Shown here in pieces: positions 52,546 through 62,582 of a stretch of 64,000 nucleotides of DNA (the stretch's first letter is position 1; each line of letters opens with the position of its first letter). The translations under genes and the position numbers were made by a program. Below the pieces are notes generated by a model. The model had not been told where the DNA came from. It worked only from the letters and a program-made list of their open reading frames with translations, and searched no databases. Source of the DNA: an uncultured Eubacteriales bacterium (GTDB lineage: Bacteria > Bacillota > Clostridia > Oscillospirales > CAG-272). The stretch spans positions 62,001 to 126,000 of the forward strand of contig CAKSZH010000005.1 of NCBI GenBank assembly GCA_934525675.1, given 5' to 3'.

Positions 52546-54262
52546 GAGACGGGTCCTCCTCTCCCTGAATCTTCAGATGAATTGTGACGCGCAGTCCGCC
52601 GATCCCGCTGCGGTCGACCTCCAGCTTTCCGTGCCCGTTGGCATAGTGTTCCAGTCTGCGGCTGACATTGACAAGTCCGGAGGTCTCGGCAGCATCCGAC
52701 AGACTGGCGGAGATTGCCCGGAGCCGGTCGTCGGCAATTTCTCCGTTGTCTTCCAATGTTATAATGAGCTCTTCTCCGATGCTCTTGTATTCTACACGGA
52801 AAATACCGTCTTCCTTGTCGGAAAAAGCATATTTGTACGCGTTTTCTGCAATCGGTTGCAGGCACAGCTTCGGAATCGGCAGATCGCGGAACTGATCGGG
52901 AAGCGGCTGTACCTGTACGTTGACCCTGTCGCCGAAACGCATTTGCTGAATCCGGAGATAGTTCTGCAGATTTTCCGCCTCGTCCTTAAGCGTGACAATC
53001 GGTGCGGCGTTTCTTGTGATGTATAAGAACAGCTTTGACAGGTTTTCTGTCATCAGTGCCACGCTTTCCATATCGCCCATTTTACAGAAACTCCGGATAT
53101 TTGCAAAACAGTTGTACAGAAAATGCGGATTGATCTGCGCCTGAAGTGCTTTGAATTCACTTTCGGTACGCATGACTCTCTGACGGTAGTTTTCCTCAAT
53201 GTAACCGGAGACGGAAGAGGTCATATAATTGAATCCGTCGTACACGTACTGAAAGTCCGAAGAAATTCTGTCGTTCAGCCGTACATCGAAGTTGCCTTTA
53301 CTGACCTCATTCATCGCGTTCAGCAGTTTTGCATAAGGTTTGTTGAAGAAGCGAAGGAAAATGACAAACAGTACAAACGCCGTCAGGCAAAGCAGAACGC
53401 ACGCCACAATAAAAAAGATGGTGTAAAGCGGAAGGTTCGTGTCAACCGACGACACTTCAAAGAAAGAGTACAGCGGGATCGCGCCGAGAATTTCCGTGTG
53501 ATAGATGACCCTTCCTTTTTCCAGAATCGGCTTGTCCATTGGTTCGCGGGAAAACACTCCCGCGAGTTCCTTTTCATTGTCGGTACAAACGATACCAAGC
53601 CGGTTGTTATCGGAGTGTGGCATGGTACGGACCTGCGGCATGGCGGTCAAAGACAGACTCTTCGTAATATAGTCTGTGCTGAGCTGCATTACCAGTACGG
53701 CATTGTCCTGTGTCGACAGGGACAGAGAAATCAGAATGGATTGCCCGTTGTTTTTGATATTTCCGTCGTAGGTCGGGGAATATCTGTGTGCGGCGATTTC
53801 CGCATCCAGTAATTGCCTGCGCGTGTCATCACCGACAAATGTGTACATGGTATGATAAGACAGATCTTCTTCGGGAGCAATCCATAAAGCACAGGAATCC
53901 AGGATGTCATAGTAGGACGTGAGAGACAGAAGCTCCTCCATGGTTTTGTTGATTGCCTCATTGCGGGCATAGGAATCGGACTGAATCTTATCATAGTAAT
54001 AGGACTTCAGACGGACGACTGTTTCGTCCTGCATCAGCGAGAATCCCGCGCGTGAAACGCTCTTGATATCGTTTACCAGGGCTTCAATCAATCCGTCATA
54101 GCTGTCTTCCACGAGTTGTCTGGTGCGGCGGTTTGCCGTTTCATTTGTGAAGACCAGATTTGCCGTAGCCAGACCGACAAAGAGGACGACGATGAGCGTT
54201 TCTACCAGTGCGAAGATCGTTACCGATCGGATTCGCTTCGGCTTGCTTGCTTTGTTCTTCAT
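52526..54262 (-). CDS. Sensor histidine kinase (YesM/LytS-like)
   Basis: 578 residues from ATG 54262 (GGGGAT upstream). Helix 1 near 15-37, extracytoplasmic sensor (dCache-like) to about 280, helix 2 (LPLYTIFFIVACVLLCLTAF) and a HAMP-like link. Then the His_kinase domain of the YesM class: SEFKALQAQINPHFLYNCFA (phospho-His near 377), LSKLFLYITRN and EAENLQNYLRIQQMRFGDRV. An ATPase lobe follows with PKLCLQPIAENAYKYAF and LEDNGEIADDRL. The G-box phrase is less canonical than usual. It senses the extracellular glycan or a loaded binding protein. Confidence 0.92.
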   Translation of the reverse strand: MKNKASKPKRIRSVTIFALVETLIVVLFVGLATANLVFTNETANRRTRQLVEDSYDGLIEALVNDIKSVSRAGFSLMQDETVVRLKSYYYDKIQSDSYARNEAINKTMEELLSLTSYYDILDSCALWIAPEEDLSYHTMYTFVGDDTRRQLLDAEIAAHRYSPTYDGNIKNNGQSILISLSLSTQDNAVLVMQLSTDYITKSLSLTAMPQVRTMPHSDNNRLGIVCTDNEKELAGVFSREPMDKPILEKGRVIYHTEILGAIPLYSFFEVSSVDTNLPLYTIFFIVACVLLCLTAFVLFVIFLRFFNKPYAKLLNAMNEVSKGNFDVRLNDRISSDFQYVYDGFNYMTSSVSGYIEENYRQRVMRTESEFKALQAQINPHFLYNCFANIRSFCKMGDMESVALMTENLSKLFLYITRNAAPIVTLKDEAENLQNYLRIQQMRFGDRVNVQVQPLPDQFRDLPIPKLCLQPIAENAYKYAFSDKEDGIFRVEYKSIGEELIITLEDNGEIADDRLRAISASLSDAAETSGLVNVSRRLEHYANGHGKLEVDRSGIGGLRVTIHLKIQGEEDPSHDDSGH

Positions 54263-54742
54263 AAATCCCCGTTCAAAAAAGAAATACTCTTTATTCAAAA
54301 ACAGTATATCACCGTCGCAGGGAATCGTCAATACCCGTCTTGGAGAGAAAGAGCGACGGGGTCTTCCCGCGAAACTATACGCTCGGAAATACACCCAGGA
54401 TAATATTTAGGAAGTAAAACCGGTGGCGGGGAAGGGCGGGACAGGCGTTCTTCGTGTTTTTATACGGCCGGTTACTCTGAATTTATGAATAATATTTAAT
54501 AATTATACATTTGCATACAAAAACGGGCGCTGTGCAAATTTATCTCGAAAAGTACCGAAAATCCGGCACGATGTCACATTTTTATAGGACAATATGATAT
54601 TTTTGCAGGAATACTTGCAAAAATCAGCCCCGGATTTGCCGAAAATGAAAGGCTCCCTTCATTTTTTGCAGGCTTTTTGAGGAAAAAACAGCGTCCGGGG
54701 TGAATATTTAGTAGGAATATTTATAAAATTTTCGTTTTCCTG
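54263..54742. other. Divergent intergenic region between the kinase and the peptide transporter operon
   Basis: About 480 nt, AT-rich from 54480 on. It must hold the kinase promoter; a TATAAT on the minus strand (54507-54502) is a candidate but lacks a good -35. No gene or RNA family recognised. Confidence 0.4.
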
Positions 54743-54771
54743 TTGCAATTTGAGAGAAATAGTTGTATAAT
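54743..54771 (+). promoter_or_regulatory. Promoter of the oligopeptide-type transporter operon
   Basis: TTGCAA (54743-54748), 17-nt spacer, TATAAT (54766-54771). Leader of about 100 nt. Confidence 0.82.
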
Positions 54772-54878
54772 GATTACTTGTAAAATGCGCATTTTGTTTG
54801 AACCGCGGTTGGGAGCGCGGCGAAGCAATGCCGAAAGGCGGATTTCGCCGGAAGGAGAGGTTGAAACGGTTTTCTGAA

Positions 54879-56030
54879 ATGAAAAAGAAAATAGGATTGA
54901 TTGTGACGGTCTGTCTGCTTGCACTGCTCGCGTTGGCGAGCTGTTCGGACAGCACCCGGAATTATGACGACCGTGCCAAGGTCATCTTCGATCTGCAGGG
55001 CGGTCAGTACCAGAACAGCGAACGGGCGATTACATATTATTATGCGTTTGCGCCCGGAACCAAGAATCTGATCAGCGATCCCGAAACACTGTCCGGTAAA
55101 AAGGTGGAGCGCACCGGTTACCGGCTTGCGGGGTGGTACACCGGTACCGTCGAAGCGGACGGCTCCGTGACCCTCGGCGAGAAATGGGATTTTGACGTCA
55201 ACAAGGTCGGCGACGACGGCGTGACGCTGTACGCCAAGTGGGAAAAGAACGTCCGCTTTACGTATGAGGTCTGCTACCGCGACGCGGACGGCAACATCCA
55301 GGTGCTCGGTACCTATGAGGTGGATGCGGACGAGGGATTCGACGATTCCCGTAACTACGCCGCAAAGCGTCTGGGATACACCTCGATCGGTGTGTACCGC
55401 GATGCCGACGGAACGATTGTGGACGAGAGCTACAAGCACCCCGGCGGAACGACCGACGTTGCGGTTCAGGTATTCCCGGAATACATTGAAGGCGAATACA
55501 GCATTGTCCGTACCGCAAATGACCTTGCAAAAGCAAAGAACAAAAACATCTATCTGATGAACGACATCGATTTCGGCGGAAAGACCTTCGGCGGGTTCGG
55601 CGATTATAAGGGCGTGATCGAGGGCAACGGCTACGCGATCCGCAACTTCGTCCTGACCTATGCCAAAGACAAGAGCGCCATGGTGAACGATCCTGATCTC
55701 GGGGAAGGAAATCTTCTCTGCATCAGCCTGTTCGATTCCCTCAAGGGCGCAACCGTCCGGAATATTTCCTTTACGGATTTCACGGTTGACATCAGCACCG
55801 GATTCAACGCCACGCAGCAGATCTTGTTTGCTCCGCTTGCCATGAAGTTGTCTTCCTCCGTGCTTGAAAATGTGACGGTCTCCCTGTCCTACACCGTCGG
55901 TGAACTTCCCAAAGACTTCGACCCCTCCGAAAACCTCATCCTTGTAACTGACAGATCTTATTTCTACGCCCCCGATGGTGATACCTCTACCGTGAACGTG
56001 GAACTGACTGTGACCAAAGACTCTGAATAA
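54879..56030 (+). CDS. Lipoprotein with InlB B-type (Listeria-Bacteroides) repeat
   Basis: 383 residues from ATG 54879; AGGAG is 21 nt away, so the in-frame TTG at 54861 or a later site might be used instead. Signal with lipobox LLALASC (Cys22). Residues about 30-115 form a beta-repeat of the Flg_new/InlB B type, ending in GVTLYAKWEK; a similar weaker unit follows. The rest is a beta-rich domain (FGGKTFGGFGDYKGVIEGNG) like GLUG/right-handed repeats. It is the first gene of the transporter operon; surface binding or adhesion is likely. Confidence 0.82.
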   Translation: MKKKIGLIVTVCLLALLALASCSDSTRNYDDRAKVIFDLQGGQYQNSERAITYYYAFAPGTKNLISDPETLSGKKVERTGYRLAGWYTGTVEADGSVTLGEKWDFDVNKVGDDGVTLYAKWEKNVRFTYEVCYRDADGNIQVLGTYEVDADEGFDDSRNYAAKRLGYTSIGVYRDADGTIVDESYKHPGGTTDVAVQVFPEYIEGEYSIVRTANDLAKAKNKNIYLMNDIDFGGKTFGGFGDYKGVIEGNGYAIRNFVLTYAKDKSAMVNDPDLGEGNLLCISLFDSLKGATVRNISFTDFTVDISTGFNATQQILFAPLAMKLSSSVLENVTVSLSYTVGELPKDFDPSENLILVTDRSYFYAPDGDTSTVNVELTVTKDSE

Positions 56031-56086
56031 CGCGCGGCAAGAATGACCAACGATCTTGCAATCTGAATTTCGATAGGAGATATAAC

Positions 56087-58699
56087 ATGAAAAAGAAGAT
56101 TCTCAAGAGTGTTCTTTCGATCACTCTCGCCGCACTGATGCTGGTGAGTCTCTGCTTCTGCGGCAAAACGCCGAGCGGCGACGACCCGACCAAAAAGGGA
56201 TATAATAATGAAACCGATCCGCTCGTGTTCTCGACGCAGGAAGTCGACAAGGTGTTCAATCCCTTCTTCTCGACCTCCGCGACCGACGGCAACGTGGTCG
56301 GCATGACCCAGATTTCCATGCTCGGCAATGACAAGAACGGCAAAGTCGCTTACGGCGATAACGAATCCGTCGTTGTCAAGGATCTGGCGACCATCACGAC
56401 CGGTACGCCCGACGTTGACCAGACCACGACGTATTATTTCGTTCTGAAGAACAATGTGCGTTTCTCCAACGGTTCCTATCTGACCATGAAGGACGTGCTC
56501 TTCAACCTGTACGTTTACCTGGATCCCGCATACACCGGTTCCAGCACCATTTACTCCACCGATATCGTCGGTCTGGCGGCTTACCGTACCCAGAGCCAGG
56601 ACGAAAAGGAACAGGAGAGTTTCAAGCTCCAGTTCCAGCTCGTCGCTTCCTCCCGTATCAGCGCACTGGTCGATGCGGCGGAAGAGATCCTCGACAAGGA
56701 CAACAGCCTCAGCGCAGATCAGTTCCGCACCCAGCTGGAAGCATACACCAACCGCGCAGAGCGTTACAAGAACGTCATCAAGGACTACGACAAGGCGCTC
56801 GAGCTGTTCCGCAAGGAGCTGGAGAGCGACTACAGCAACTCGCTTGACTCCTACGATACCATCACTTTTGCCGACAACGACGGCAACGTTTACAAGAATC
56901 TTCTGACCACCGACGTGGAAGCATTCCTTTATAATGAAGGCTACATCAAGTGGAACAAGAAGAACGCGGTTCTCGAATACAACTGCGGCAAGGCAGAAAC
57001 CGTCAAGACCTGGACGAAGGAATATGCGATCAACTGGGTCTATGAAGCAAAGATTCCGGATTCCATCGGCGAGATCGTTACCTACTGGGTGACCGCTACC
57101 GAGCTTTCCACCTACCTCACCAACGAGGCAATGGAAGAGTACTTCAAGGACGGCGACCGCAAGTTCAAGAACATTTCCGGTATCCAGTTCATCAACCGCA
57201 AGGAATCCGTCACGGTTAACGGTGTCACTTACGACGTTCCTACCTACCGCGCTGACGGTTCCGTCGAAAGCGGCAACGAAGTCCTTGCAATCACCATCAA
57301 CAATGTTGACCCCAAGGCAATCTGGAACTTCTCCTTCGCAGTCGCTCCGATGTACTATTACTCGGACGAGGAGCACATCAAGGCATTTGACTATGAGTCC
57401 AACTTCGGCGTGGAATATTCTTCCCAGACCTTCATGAACAACGTCGTCAAGAACCCCGACAAGATCGGTGTTCCGGTCGGCGCAGGCCCTTACGCCGCAA
57501 GTAAGTCCACCGGCGGTATCGACAATGTCTCCGCAGGCGATTTCTACAACCTCGGTATCATCTACTACGAGAGAAACCCCTACTACGTCATGGGCCCCGC
57601 TGTCATCAACAAGGTCCGTTTCCAGGTGGTTTCCGCAAACCAGATGCTCAACTCGCTCTATACCGGTGAAATCGATTTCGCAGAACCCAACGCAAAGCCC
57701 GAGACCATCACCGAGCTGGACGGCAAGAAGTCGGACGGCATCGCAAACAAGTCCGTTACCACCTCCGGTTACGGCTATATCGGCATCAACGCCGGCAAGG
57801 TGCCGGATATGAAGGTCCGTCAGGCAATCATGCACAGCATCAACACCCAGGACTGCGTGGACTACTACAAGACCACGGCAAAGGCAATTTACCGTTCGAT
57901 GTCTCTCTCCAGCTGGGCATATCCGGCCGGCGCTACCGCTTACTATCCTTACATCGGCGGCAAGGTGCCGGAAGACCTTACGGTTGTCAACCCCGATTAT
58001 GCGGATTTCTGCCGGAAGAAGGGCAAATCCGCCGGTGACACCTTTACGACGGAGGAGCAGCAGGAATTCATCCGCGGACTGGTTGAGGACGCAGGATACA
58101 CGCTCAACGGCGACGGCGTTTACCAGAAGGGCACCTCGGTTCTGAAGTACACCTTCACGATCGCAGGCGAAGAGACCGACCATCCCGCATGGAATGCTCT
58201 TTACCGCGCAGGCAACTTCCTCAACACGGTCGGCTTCCAGATCAACACGACGACCGATGCGAACGCACTCAAGAAGCTGTCTACCGGTGACCTGACTGTC
58301 TGGGCAGCTGCATGGGGCTCCACCATCGACCCGGATATGTACCAGGTCTACCACATCGACTCCACCGCAACCTCGACCTGGAACTGGGGCTACCGCCAGA
58401 TCAAGCTCAACGCGGGCGGCAAATATGACGAAGAGCTTGCACTCATCAATGAACTTTCCGAGCTGATCGACGAAGGCAGAAGCACCAACGACGAAAAGAA
58501 GCGCGCGAGAATCTACTCCGAGGCGCTTGACATCGTCATGCAGCTTGCAATCGAACTTCCGACCTATCAGAGAGACGACCTGTTTGCTTACAACATCAAC
58601 AAGATCGACGCGTCTACCCTGACGCCGGACAGCGATCTGTCCCCCTACAAGGGCTTGACCAGCGATCTCTACAAAGTGTCGCTTAACAAGGAGCGGTAA
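56087..58699 (+). CDS. Oligopeptide-type ABC transporter binding protein, unusually large
   Basis: 870 residues, AGGAGATATAAC before ATG 56087. Signal peptide with a weak lipobox ending SLCFCG (Cys25). SBP family 5 features: NNVRFSNGSYLTMKDVLFNL near 125, GAGPYAASKS near 465, VRQAIMHSINTQDCVDYY near 580, and MYQVYHIDSTATSTWNWGY. Residues about 164-355 are an extra, largely helical, charged segment (AAEEILDKDNSLSADQFRTQ, DYDKALELFRKELESDYSNS) absent from normal 520-600-aa members. Codon use is strongly biased to C-ending codons, suggesting high expression. Confidence 0.9.
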   Translation: MKKKILKSVLSITLAALMLVSLCFCGKTPSGDDPTKKGYNNETDPLVFSTQEVDKVFNPFFSTSATDGNVVGMTQISMLGNDKNGKVAYGDNESVVVKDLATITTGTPDVDQTTTYYFVLKNNVRFSNGSYLTMKDVLFNLYVYLDPAYTGSSTIYSTDIVGLAAYRTQSQDEKEQESFKLQFQLVASSRISALVDAAEEILDKDNSLSADQFRTQLEAYTNRAERYKNVIKDYDKALELFRKELESDYSNSLDSYDTITFADNDGNVYKNLLTTDVEAFLYNEGYIKWNKKNAVLEYNCGKAETVKTWTKEYAINWVYEAKIPDSIGEIVTYWVTATELSTYLTNEAMEEYFKDGDRKFKNISGIQFINRKESVTVNGVTYDVPTYRADGSVESGNEVLAITINNVDPKAIWNFSFAVAPMYYYSDEEHIKAFDYESNFGVEYSSQTFMNNVVKNPDKIGVPVGAGPYAASKSTGGIDNVSAGDFYNLGIIYYERNPYYVMGPAVINKVRFQVVSANQMLNSLYTGEIDFAEPNAKPETITELDGKKSDGIANKSVTTSGYGYIGINAGKVPDMKVRQAIMHSINTQDCVDYYKTTAKAIYRSMSLSSWAYPAGATAYYPYIGGKVPEDLTVVNPDYADFCRKKGKSAGDTFTTEEQQEFIRGLVEDAGYTLNGDGVYQKGTSVLKYTFTIAGEETDHPAWNALYRAGNFLNTVGFQINTTTDANALKKLSTGDLTVWAAAWGSTIDPDMYQVYHIDSTATSTWNWGYRQIKLNAGGKYDEELALINELSELIDEGRSTNDEKKRARIYSEALDIVMQLAIELPTYQRDDLFAYNINKIDASTLTPDSDLSPYKGLTSDLYKVSLNKER

Positions 58700-58710
58700 T
58701 ACGCATCCGA

Positions 58711-58741
58711 TTCCGACTGCCGCCGAGGGCGGCAGTCGGAA
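58711..58741 (+). other. Intercistronic stem-loop between binding protein and permease
   Basis: TTCCGACTGCCGCC / GGCGGCAGTCGGAA, 14-bp perfect stem with a GAG loop, without a T-run. Such hairpins often protect the upstream message so that the binding protein is made in excess over the permeases. Confidence 0.7.
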
Positions 58742-58767
58742 AATCCACTCAGCAGTTCGGAGAAGAT

Positions 58768-60183
58768 ATGTTTAAGTATATAATCAAGCGGCTTCTCATC
58801 TCCATCCTGATCCTGTTCGGGGTTTCCCTGATTATCTACACGCTTGTGCGGATGATGCCAAACGACTACATTGACAAGAAGTTTGCAACACAGATCAGCA
58901 CCGGAGCTGTCAAGCAGGCGGATGTTGACCGCTTCAAGAAGCTCTACGGTCTGGCGACCCCGGACGCGTATCTTCATGTTGACATAGACGGATACGGACG
59001 CTTTACGGCGGACACCAAGGAGACGACATACCAGACCTATCATGGCACGGAAGGGACCGATCCCTCGGCATGGTATTCCTGGTATGCGTTGTCTTTTGAT
59101 TCCGCAGACGGTAAAATGCGCCTGAATCTGAATTACGACGAATTGAAATCCACGCAGACGTTTGACATTTTCGAGGTTGAAACCTCGGAGACCAAAAACG
59201 CTGACGGAAAAGCCGAGACCACGGAAAAGCTGACCAAGTTGGCAAGCGGTGTGTACACCATCGACACGGTGCTGAACGGTCGGGACATTGCCGGAATTTC
59301 CCTCACTTTCAGCGGGGAATCCTCACCCAGAACCGCCGACATCAGCTATGCGCAGGCAACCGGCTGGCAGAAGTTCCAGTCGGTCGTGCACGGCTATCTG
59401 ACGTGGGTCAACAACATGCTGCACGGCGACCTCGGCAACTCTTTCAAATATGACAAGCCCGTGGCGAAGGTCATCGGCGAGAACATGTGGATCTCTTTTG
59501 CCATTGCTGCAATTGCAACGGTGCTTCAGTTCCTCATCGCCATCCCGCTCGGCATTTCGAGCGCGACGCACCAGTATTCGGTGCGCGACTATACGGTCAC
59601 CATTTTCACGATGATCGGTCTGTCGCTTCCGACCTACTTCTTCGCGGCGATCGTCATCAAGCTGTTCGCGGTTGACCTTGGCTGGCTTCCTGTCAACGGT
59701 CTTCTGTACGCGAGCAAGGACTACGGAACCGATTTTCTCGGTGTAATGGAGAAGTTCGGCGATATTGCACGCCACCTGGTGCTGCCGATTGCGGTCAGCG
59801 TTCTTCTGTCCATCGGCGGTCTGATGCGCTACACGCGTACCAATACCCTGGAGGTGCTCAACGCCGATTACATCCGTACCGCGCGTGCAAAAGGACTTTC
59901 CGAGCATACGGTCATCTACAAGCACGCATTCCGTAACACCATGATCCCTCTGGCAACTCTGCTTGCCGGCATCCTGCCGTCTCTCTTCGGCGGTATGATG
60001 ATTACGGAGCAGGTATTCGGTATCGACGGTATCGGTCGTCTTGCATATCAGGCGCTCAAGGACGGCGACGTGCCGTTTGTCATGGGCTACAATATGTTCC
60101 TGGCGATTCTGACCATCATCGGAACGCTCTTCTCGGATATCATGTACTCGGTGGTTGACCCGCGGGTCAAGCTGGGTAAGTAA
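58768..60183 (+). CDS. oppB: ABC transporter permease, OppB type with a large external insertion
   Basis: 471 residues (family usually about 310). Helix 1 and RMMPNDYIDKKF are typical. Then residues about 62-200 form a beta-rich extracytoplasmic insertion (VDIDGYGRFTADTKE, SGVYTIDTVLNGRDIAGISL) before the standard TWVNNMLHGDLGNSFKYDKP resumes. The remaining five helices and the coupling loop VLNADYIRTARAKGLSEHTV, then FRNTMIPLATLLAGILPSLF, are normal. GGAGAAG precedes the ATG. Confidence 0.9.
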   Translation: MFKYIIKRLLISILILFGVSLIIYTLVRMMPNDYIDKKFATQISTGAVKQADVDRFKKLYGLATPDAYLHVDIDGYGRFTADTKETTYQTYHGTEGTDPSAWYSWYALSFDSADGKMRLNLNYDELKSTQTFDIFEVETSETKNADGKAETTEKLTKLASGVYTIDTVLNGRDIAGISLTFSGESSPRTADISYAQATGWQKFQSVVHGYLTWVNNMLHGDLGNSFKYDKPVAKVIGENMWISFAIAAIATVLQFLIAIPLGISSATHQYSVRDYTVTIFTMIGLSLPTYFFAAIVIKLFAVDLGWLPVNGLLYASKDYGTDFLGVMEKFGDIARHLVLPIAVSVLLSIGGLMRYTRTNTLEVLNADYIRTARAKGLSEHTVIYKHAFRNTMIPLATLLAGILPSLFGGMMITEQVFGIDGIGRLAYQALKDGDVPFVMGYNMFLAILTIIGTLFSDIMYSVVDPRVKLGK

Positions 60184-60196
60184 GGAGGCAAAGCGA

Positions 60197-61396
60197 ATGG
60201 ATGACAAGCATACCCCGTCCTCCCTCGAAAACATGGAGAACATCACAAACGCCGAGTCTCTGAACAAAATGGATTCCCTCGCGGAAGAGGCTGCCGAAAG
60301 CGAAGCGGTAGCCGCCGCAGAAGCCAAGGCGGGGATCCCCGGCGAGGAGCCGGAGGCGGTTCGCTCCGAGGCGGAAGCCGAAGAGGTTGCGGACGCCGAA
60401 GCACAGGCTGAAACCGAGACCTATCAGGAGATGAGCCCGATGCGGCTGATCCTCCGCAGATTTTTCCGTTCCAAGCTGTCTATTGTCGGCATTGTCATGA
60501 TCGTGTTCCTGTTCCTCTTTTCCTTCTTAGGCCCGGTGGTGTATTCCACCTACGGCGAGGAAACACAGGACGAAAGCTCGGTCGTGACGCCCATCTACAA
60601 GACCTTTGAAGTCACCGACTCCGAGGGCAACAAGGTAGAGGTTGTGGAGGAAGTGCAGAGCGTGACCAAGCTCAACTCCTACGCCTCTCCCAGTAAGGAA
60701 CACCCGCTTGGCACCGACGACAAGGGCATGGACGTCCTCGTCCGTCTGATGTACGGCGGCAGAATCTCGCTTACCATCGGTTTTATCGTCGTCATTCTGG
60801 AAACGCTGCTCGGCGTGATCCTTGGCGGTATTTCCGGTTATTTCGGCGGCTGGGTCGATCAGGTCATCATGCGTATCGTGGATATTTTCAACTGTATTCC
60901 GACCCTGCCGTTGCTCCTGATTGCATCCGCCGTGATCGATTCGTGGAACGTACCCGCGGATCAGCGTATTTTCATTCTGATGGCATTCATCACGATCTTC
61001 AGCTGGAGCGGTGTCGCAAGACTCGTCCGCGGACAGATCCTTTTCCTGCGTGAGCAGGAGTACATTACCGCAACCGAGGTCATGGGTCTTTCTTCCTTCC
61101 GGAAGATCTTCCATCACCTCATTCCGAACGTCATGCCGCAGCTCATCGTTTCGATGACGCTGGGACTCGGCAGCGTCATCCTGTATGAATCCACCCTGAG
61201 TTATCTCGGACTCGGTGTCCAGCTCCCGAAGGCGGCATGGGGTACCATGATCGCAACGGCGAACGATCCTCAGGTGCTCAGCTATCACCTCAATATGTGG
61301 CTTCCCGCCGGTATCATGATCGTGATTGCAGTGCTCGGATTCAACTTCATCGGCGACGGTCTGCGTGACGCGATGGACCCGAAGGCGAGAAAGTAA
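60197..61396 (+). CDS. oppC: ABC transporter permease, OppC type with N-terminal extension
   Basis: 399 residues from ATG 60197 (AAGGAGGCAAAGCGA). Residues 1-85 are an acidic Ala/Glu-rich cytoplasmic extension (AEEAAESEAVAAAEAKAG), low complexity. Helix 1 (SIVGIVMIVFLFLFSFLGPV) is followed by an enlarged external loop of about 60 residues (TFEVTDSEGNKVEVVEE) before HPLGTDDKGMDVLVRLMYG. Coupling loop: EYITATEVMGLSSFRKIFHH. Family members are normally about 300 residues. Confidence 0.9.
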   Translation: MDDKHTPSSLENMENITNAESLNKMDSLAEEAAESEAVAAAEAKAGIPGEEPEAVRSEAEAEEVADAEAQAETETYQEMSPMRLILRRFFRSKLSIVGIVMIVFLFLFSFLGPVVYSTYGEETQDESSVVTPIYKTFEVTDSEGNKVEVVEEVQSVTKLNSYASPSKEHPLGTDDKGMDVLVRLMYGGRISLTIGFIVVILETLLGVILGGISGYFGGWVDQVIMRIVDIFNCIPTLPLLLIASAVIDSWNVPADQRIFILMAFITIFSWSGVARLVRGQILFLREQEYITATEVMGLSSFRKIFHHLIPNVMPQLIVSMTLGLGSVILYESTLSYLGLGVQLPKAAWGTMIATANDPQVLSYHLNMWLPAGIMIVIAVLGFNFIGDGLRDAMDPKARK

Positions 61397-61403
61397 GGGG
61401 AAT

Positions 61404-62564
61404 ATGATGAAGAAGAAAAAGAATAATTCGGATTATATTTCGCTGAAGGACAGCCGGGAGATCATTCGCTACAATGTCAAGCAGATGAAGTATTACGAGG
61501 CACAGAAGCGGCGCAAGAAGCTCCCCGAGGAGTACACGGTGCCGATGCATGACCCAGATAATATCATTGAGATCGACGGACTCAAGACGGTGTTCTTCAC
61601 GGACAACGGCACGGTCATGTCGGTCAACGGCGTTTCCTTTGACATCCCGAAAAACAAGATCGTCGGTGTGGTCGGCGAATCCGGCTGCGGCAAGAGCGTG
61701 ACCTCGCTCTCCATCATGCAGCTGGTGCAGGCTCCCCAGGGTCAGGTGGTGGACGGTCAGATCCGTTTCAACTCCGGCGACCTCGGCGCGGACAAAAACG
61801 GCAATCCTCTCGGCTACAACATTGTCAACATGCCTACCAAGGAGCTGTACAAGATCCGCGGTAAGGACATTACGATGATCTTCCAGGAACCCATGACCTC
61901 GCTCAACCCGGTGTTCACCATCGGCTATCAGCTTGACGAGGTTTCCTTCCTGCACACGCCGGAGTTGACCAAGGAACAGGTCAAGGCGTACAGCATCGAG
62001 ATGCTCCGCAAGGTCGGTATCTCCATGCCGGAGCACACCTATGAATCCTATCCGCACGAGCTGTCCGGCGGTATGCGGCAGAGAGTCATGATCGCCATGG
62101 CGCTTGCCGGCAAGCCCAAGCTCATCATTGCGGACGAACCCACCACGGCGCTTGACGTGACCATTCAGGCACAGATCCTCGAGCTTCTCCGCGACCTGCA
62201 GAGAAAAGAGGGCTGCTCCATCATGCTCATCACCCATGACCTCGGCGTCATTGCGGAGATGGCAGACGAAGTCGTCGTCATGTATGCCGGGCGCGTGATT
62301 GAAAAGGGAACCGCACAGGATATATTCCATAATCCTCTGCATCCCTACACCATCGGTCTGCAGAAGAGCAAGCCGATGATCAATTCCAATGTCAACGAGC
62401 CGCTCTACTCCATCCCCGGTCAGGTGCCGAACCCCATCAACCTGCCCGACCACTGCTACTTCAAGGGCAGATGCGAGAAGTGCATCGGCAAATGTAAGGG
62501 ACCCTATCCGTGCGGCGTTCAGGTTTCGGACACCCACTGGGTCGCCTGCTACCTCTACGAGTGA
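61404..62564 (+). CDS. oppD: ABC transporter ATPase, OppD type
   Basis: 386 residues from ATG 61404 (a second ATG follows directly). Walker A GESGCGKSVTS, Q-loop MIFQEPMTSLNP, signature LSGGMRQR, Walker B LIIADEPTTALD, H-loop LITHD. The C-terminal oligopeptide-type tail has four Cys (CYFKGRCEKCIGKC). About 50 extra N-terminal residues (KKKKNNSDYISLKD) precede the nucleotide domain. The stop lies 18 nt before oppF. Confidence 0.94.
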   Translation: MMKKKKNNSDYISLKDSREIIRYNVKQMKYYEAQKRRKKLPEEYTVPMHDPDNIIEIDGLKTVFFTDNGTVMSVNGVSFDIPKNKIVGVVGESGCGKSVTSLSIMQLVQAPQGQVVDGQIRFNSGDLGADKNGNPLGYNIVNMPTKELYKIRGKDITMIFQEPMTSLNPVFTIGYQLDEVSFLHTPELTKEQVKAYSIEMLRKVGISMPEHTYESYPHELSGGMRQRVMIAMALAGKPKLIIADEPTTALDVTIQAQILELLRDLQRKEGCSIMLITHDLGVIAEMADEVVVMYAGRVIEKGTAQDIFHNPLHPYTIGLQKSKPMINSNVNEPLYSIPGQVPNPINLPDHCYFKGRCEKCIGKCKGPYPCGVQVSDTHWVACYLYE

Positions 62565-62582
62565 CGGAAAGGAGGAATCATC

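Noticed and set aside
55964..58354. Open frame of 796 codons antisense to the binding protein gene
   Set aside because: Same codon-bias effect; the Val/Gly/Asp-rich product is typical of mirror frames.
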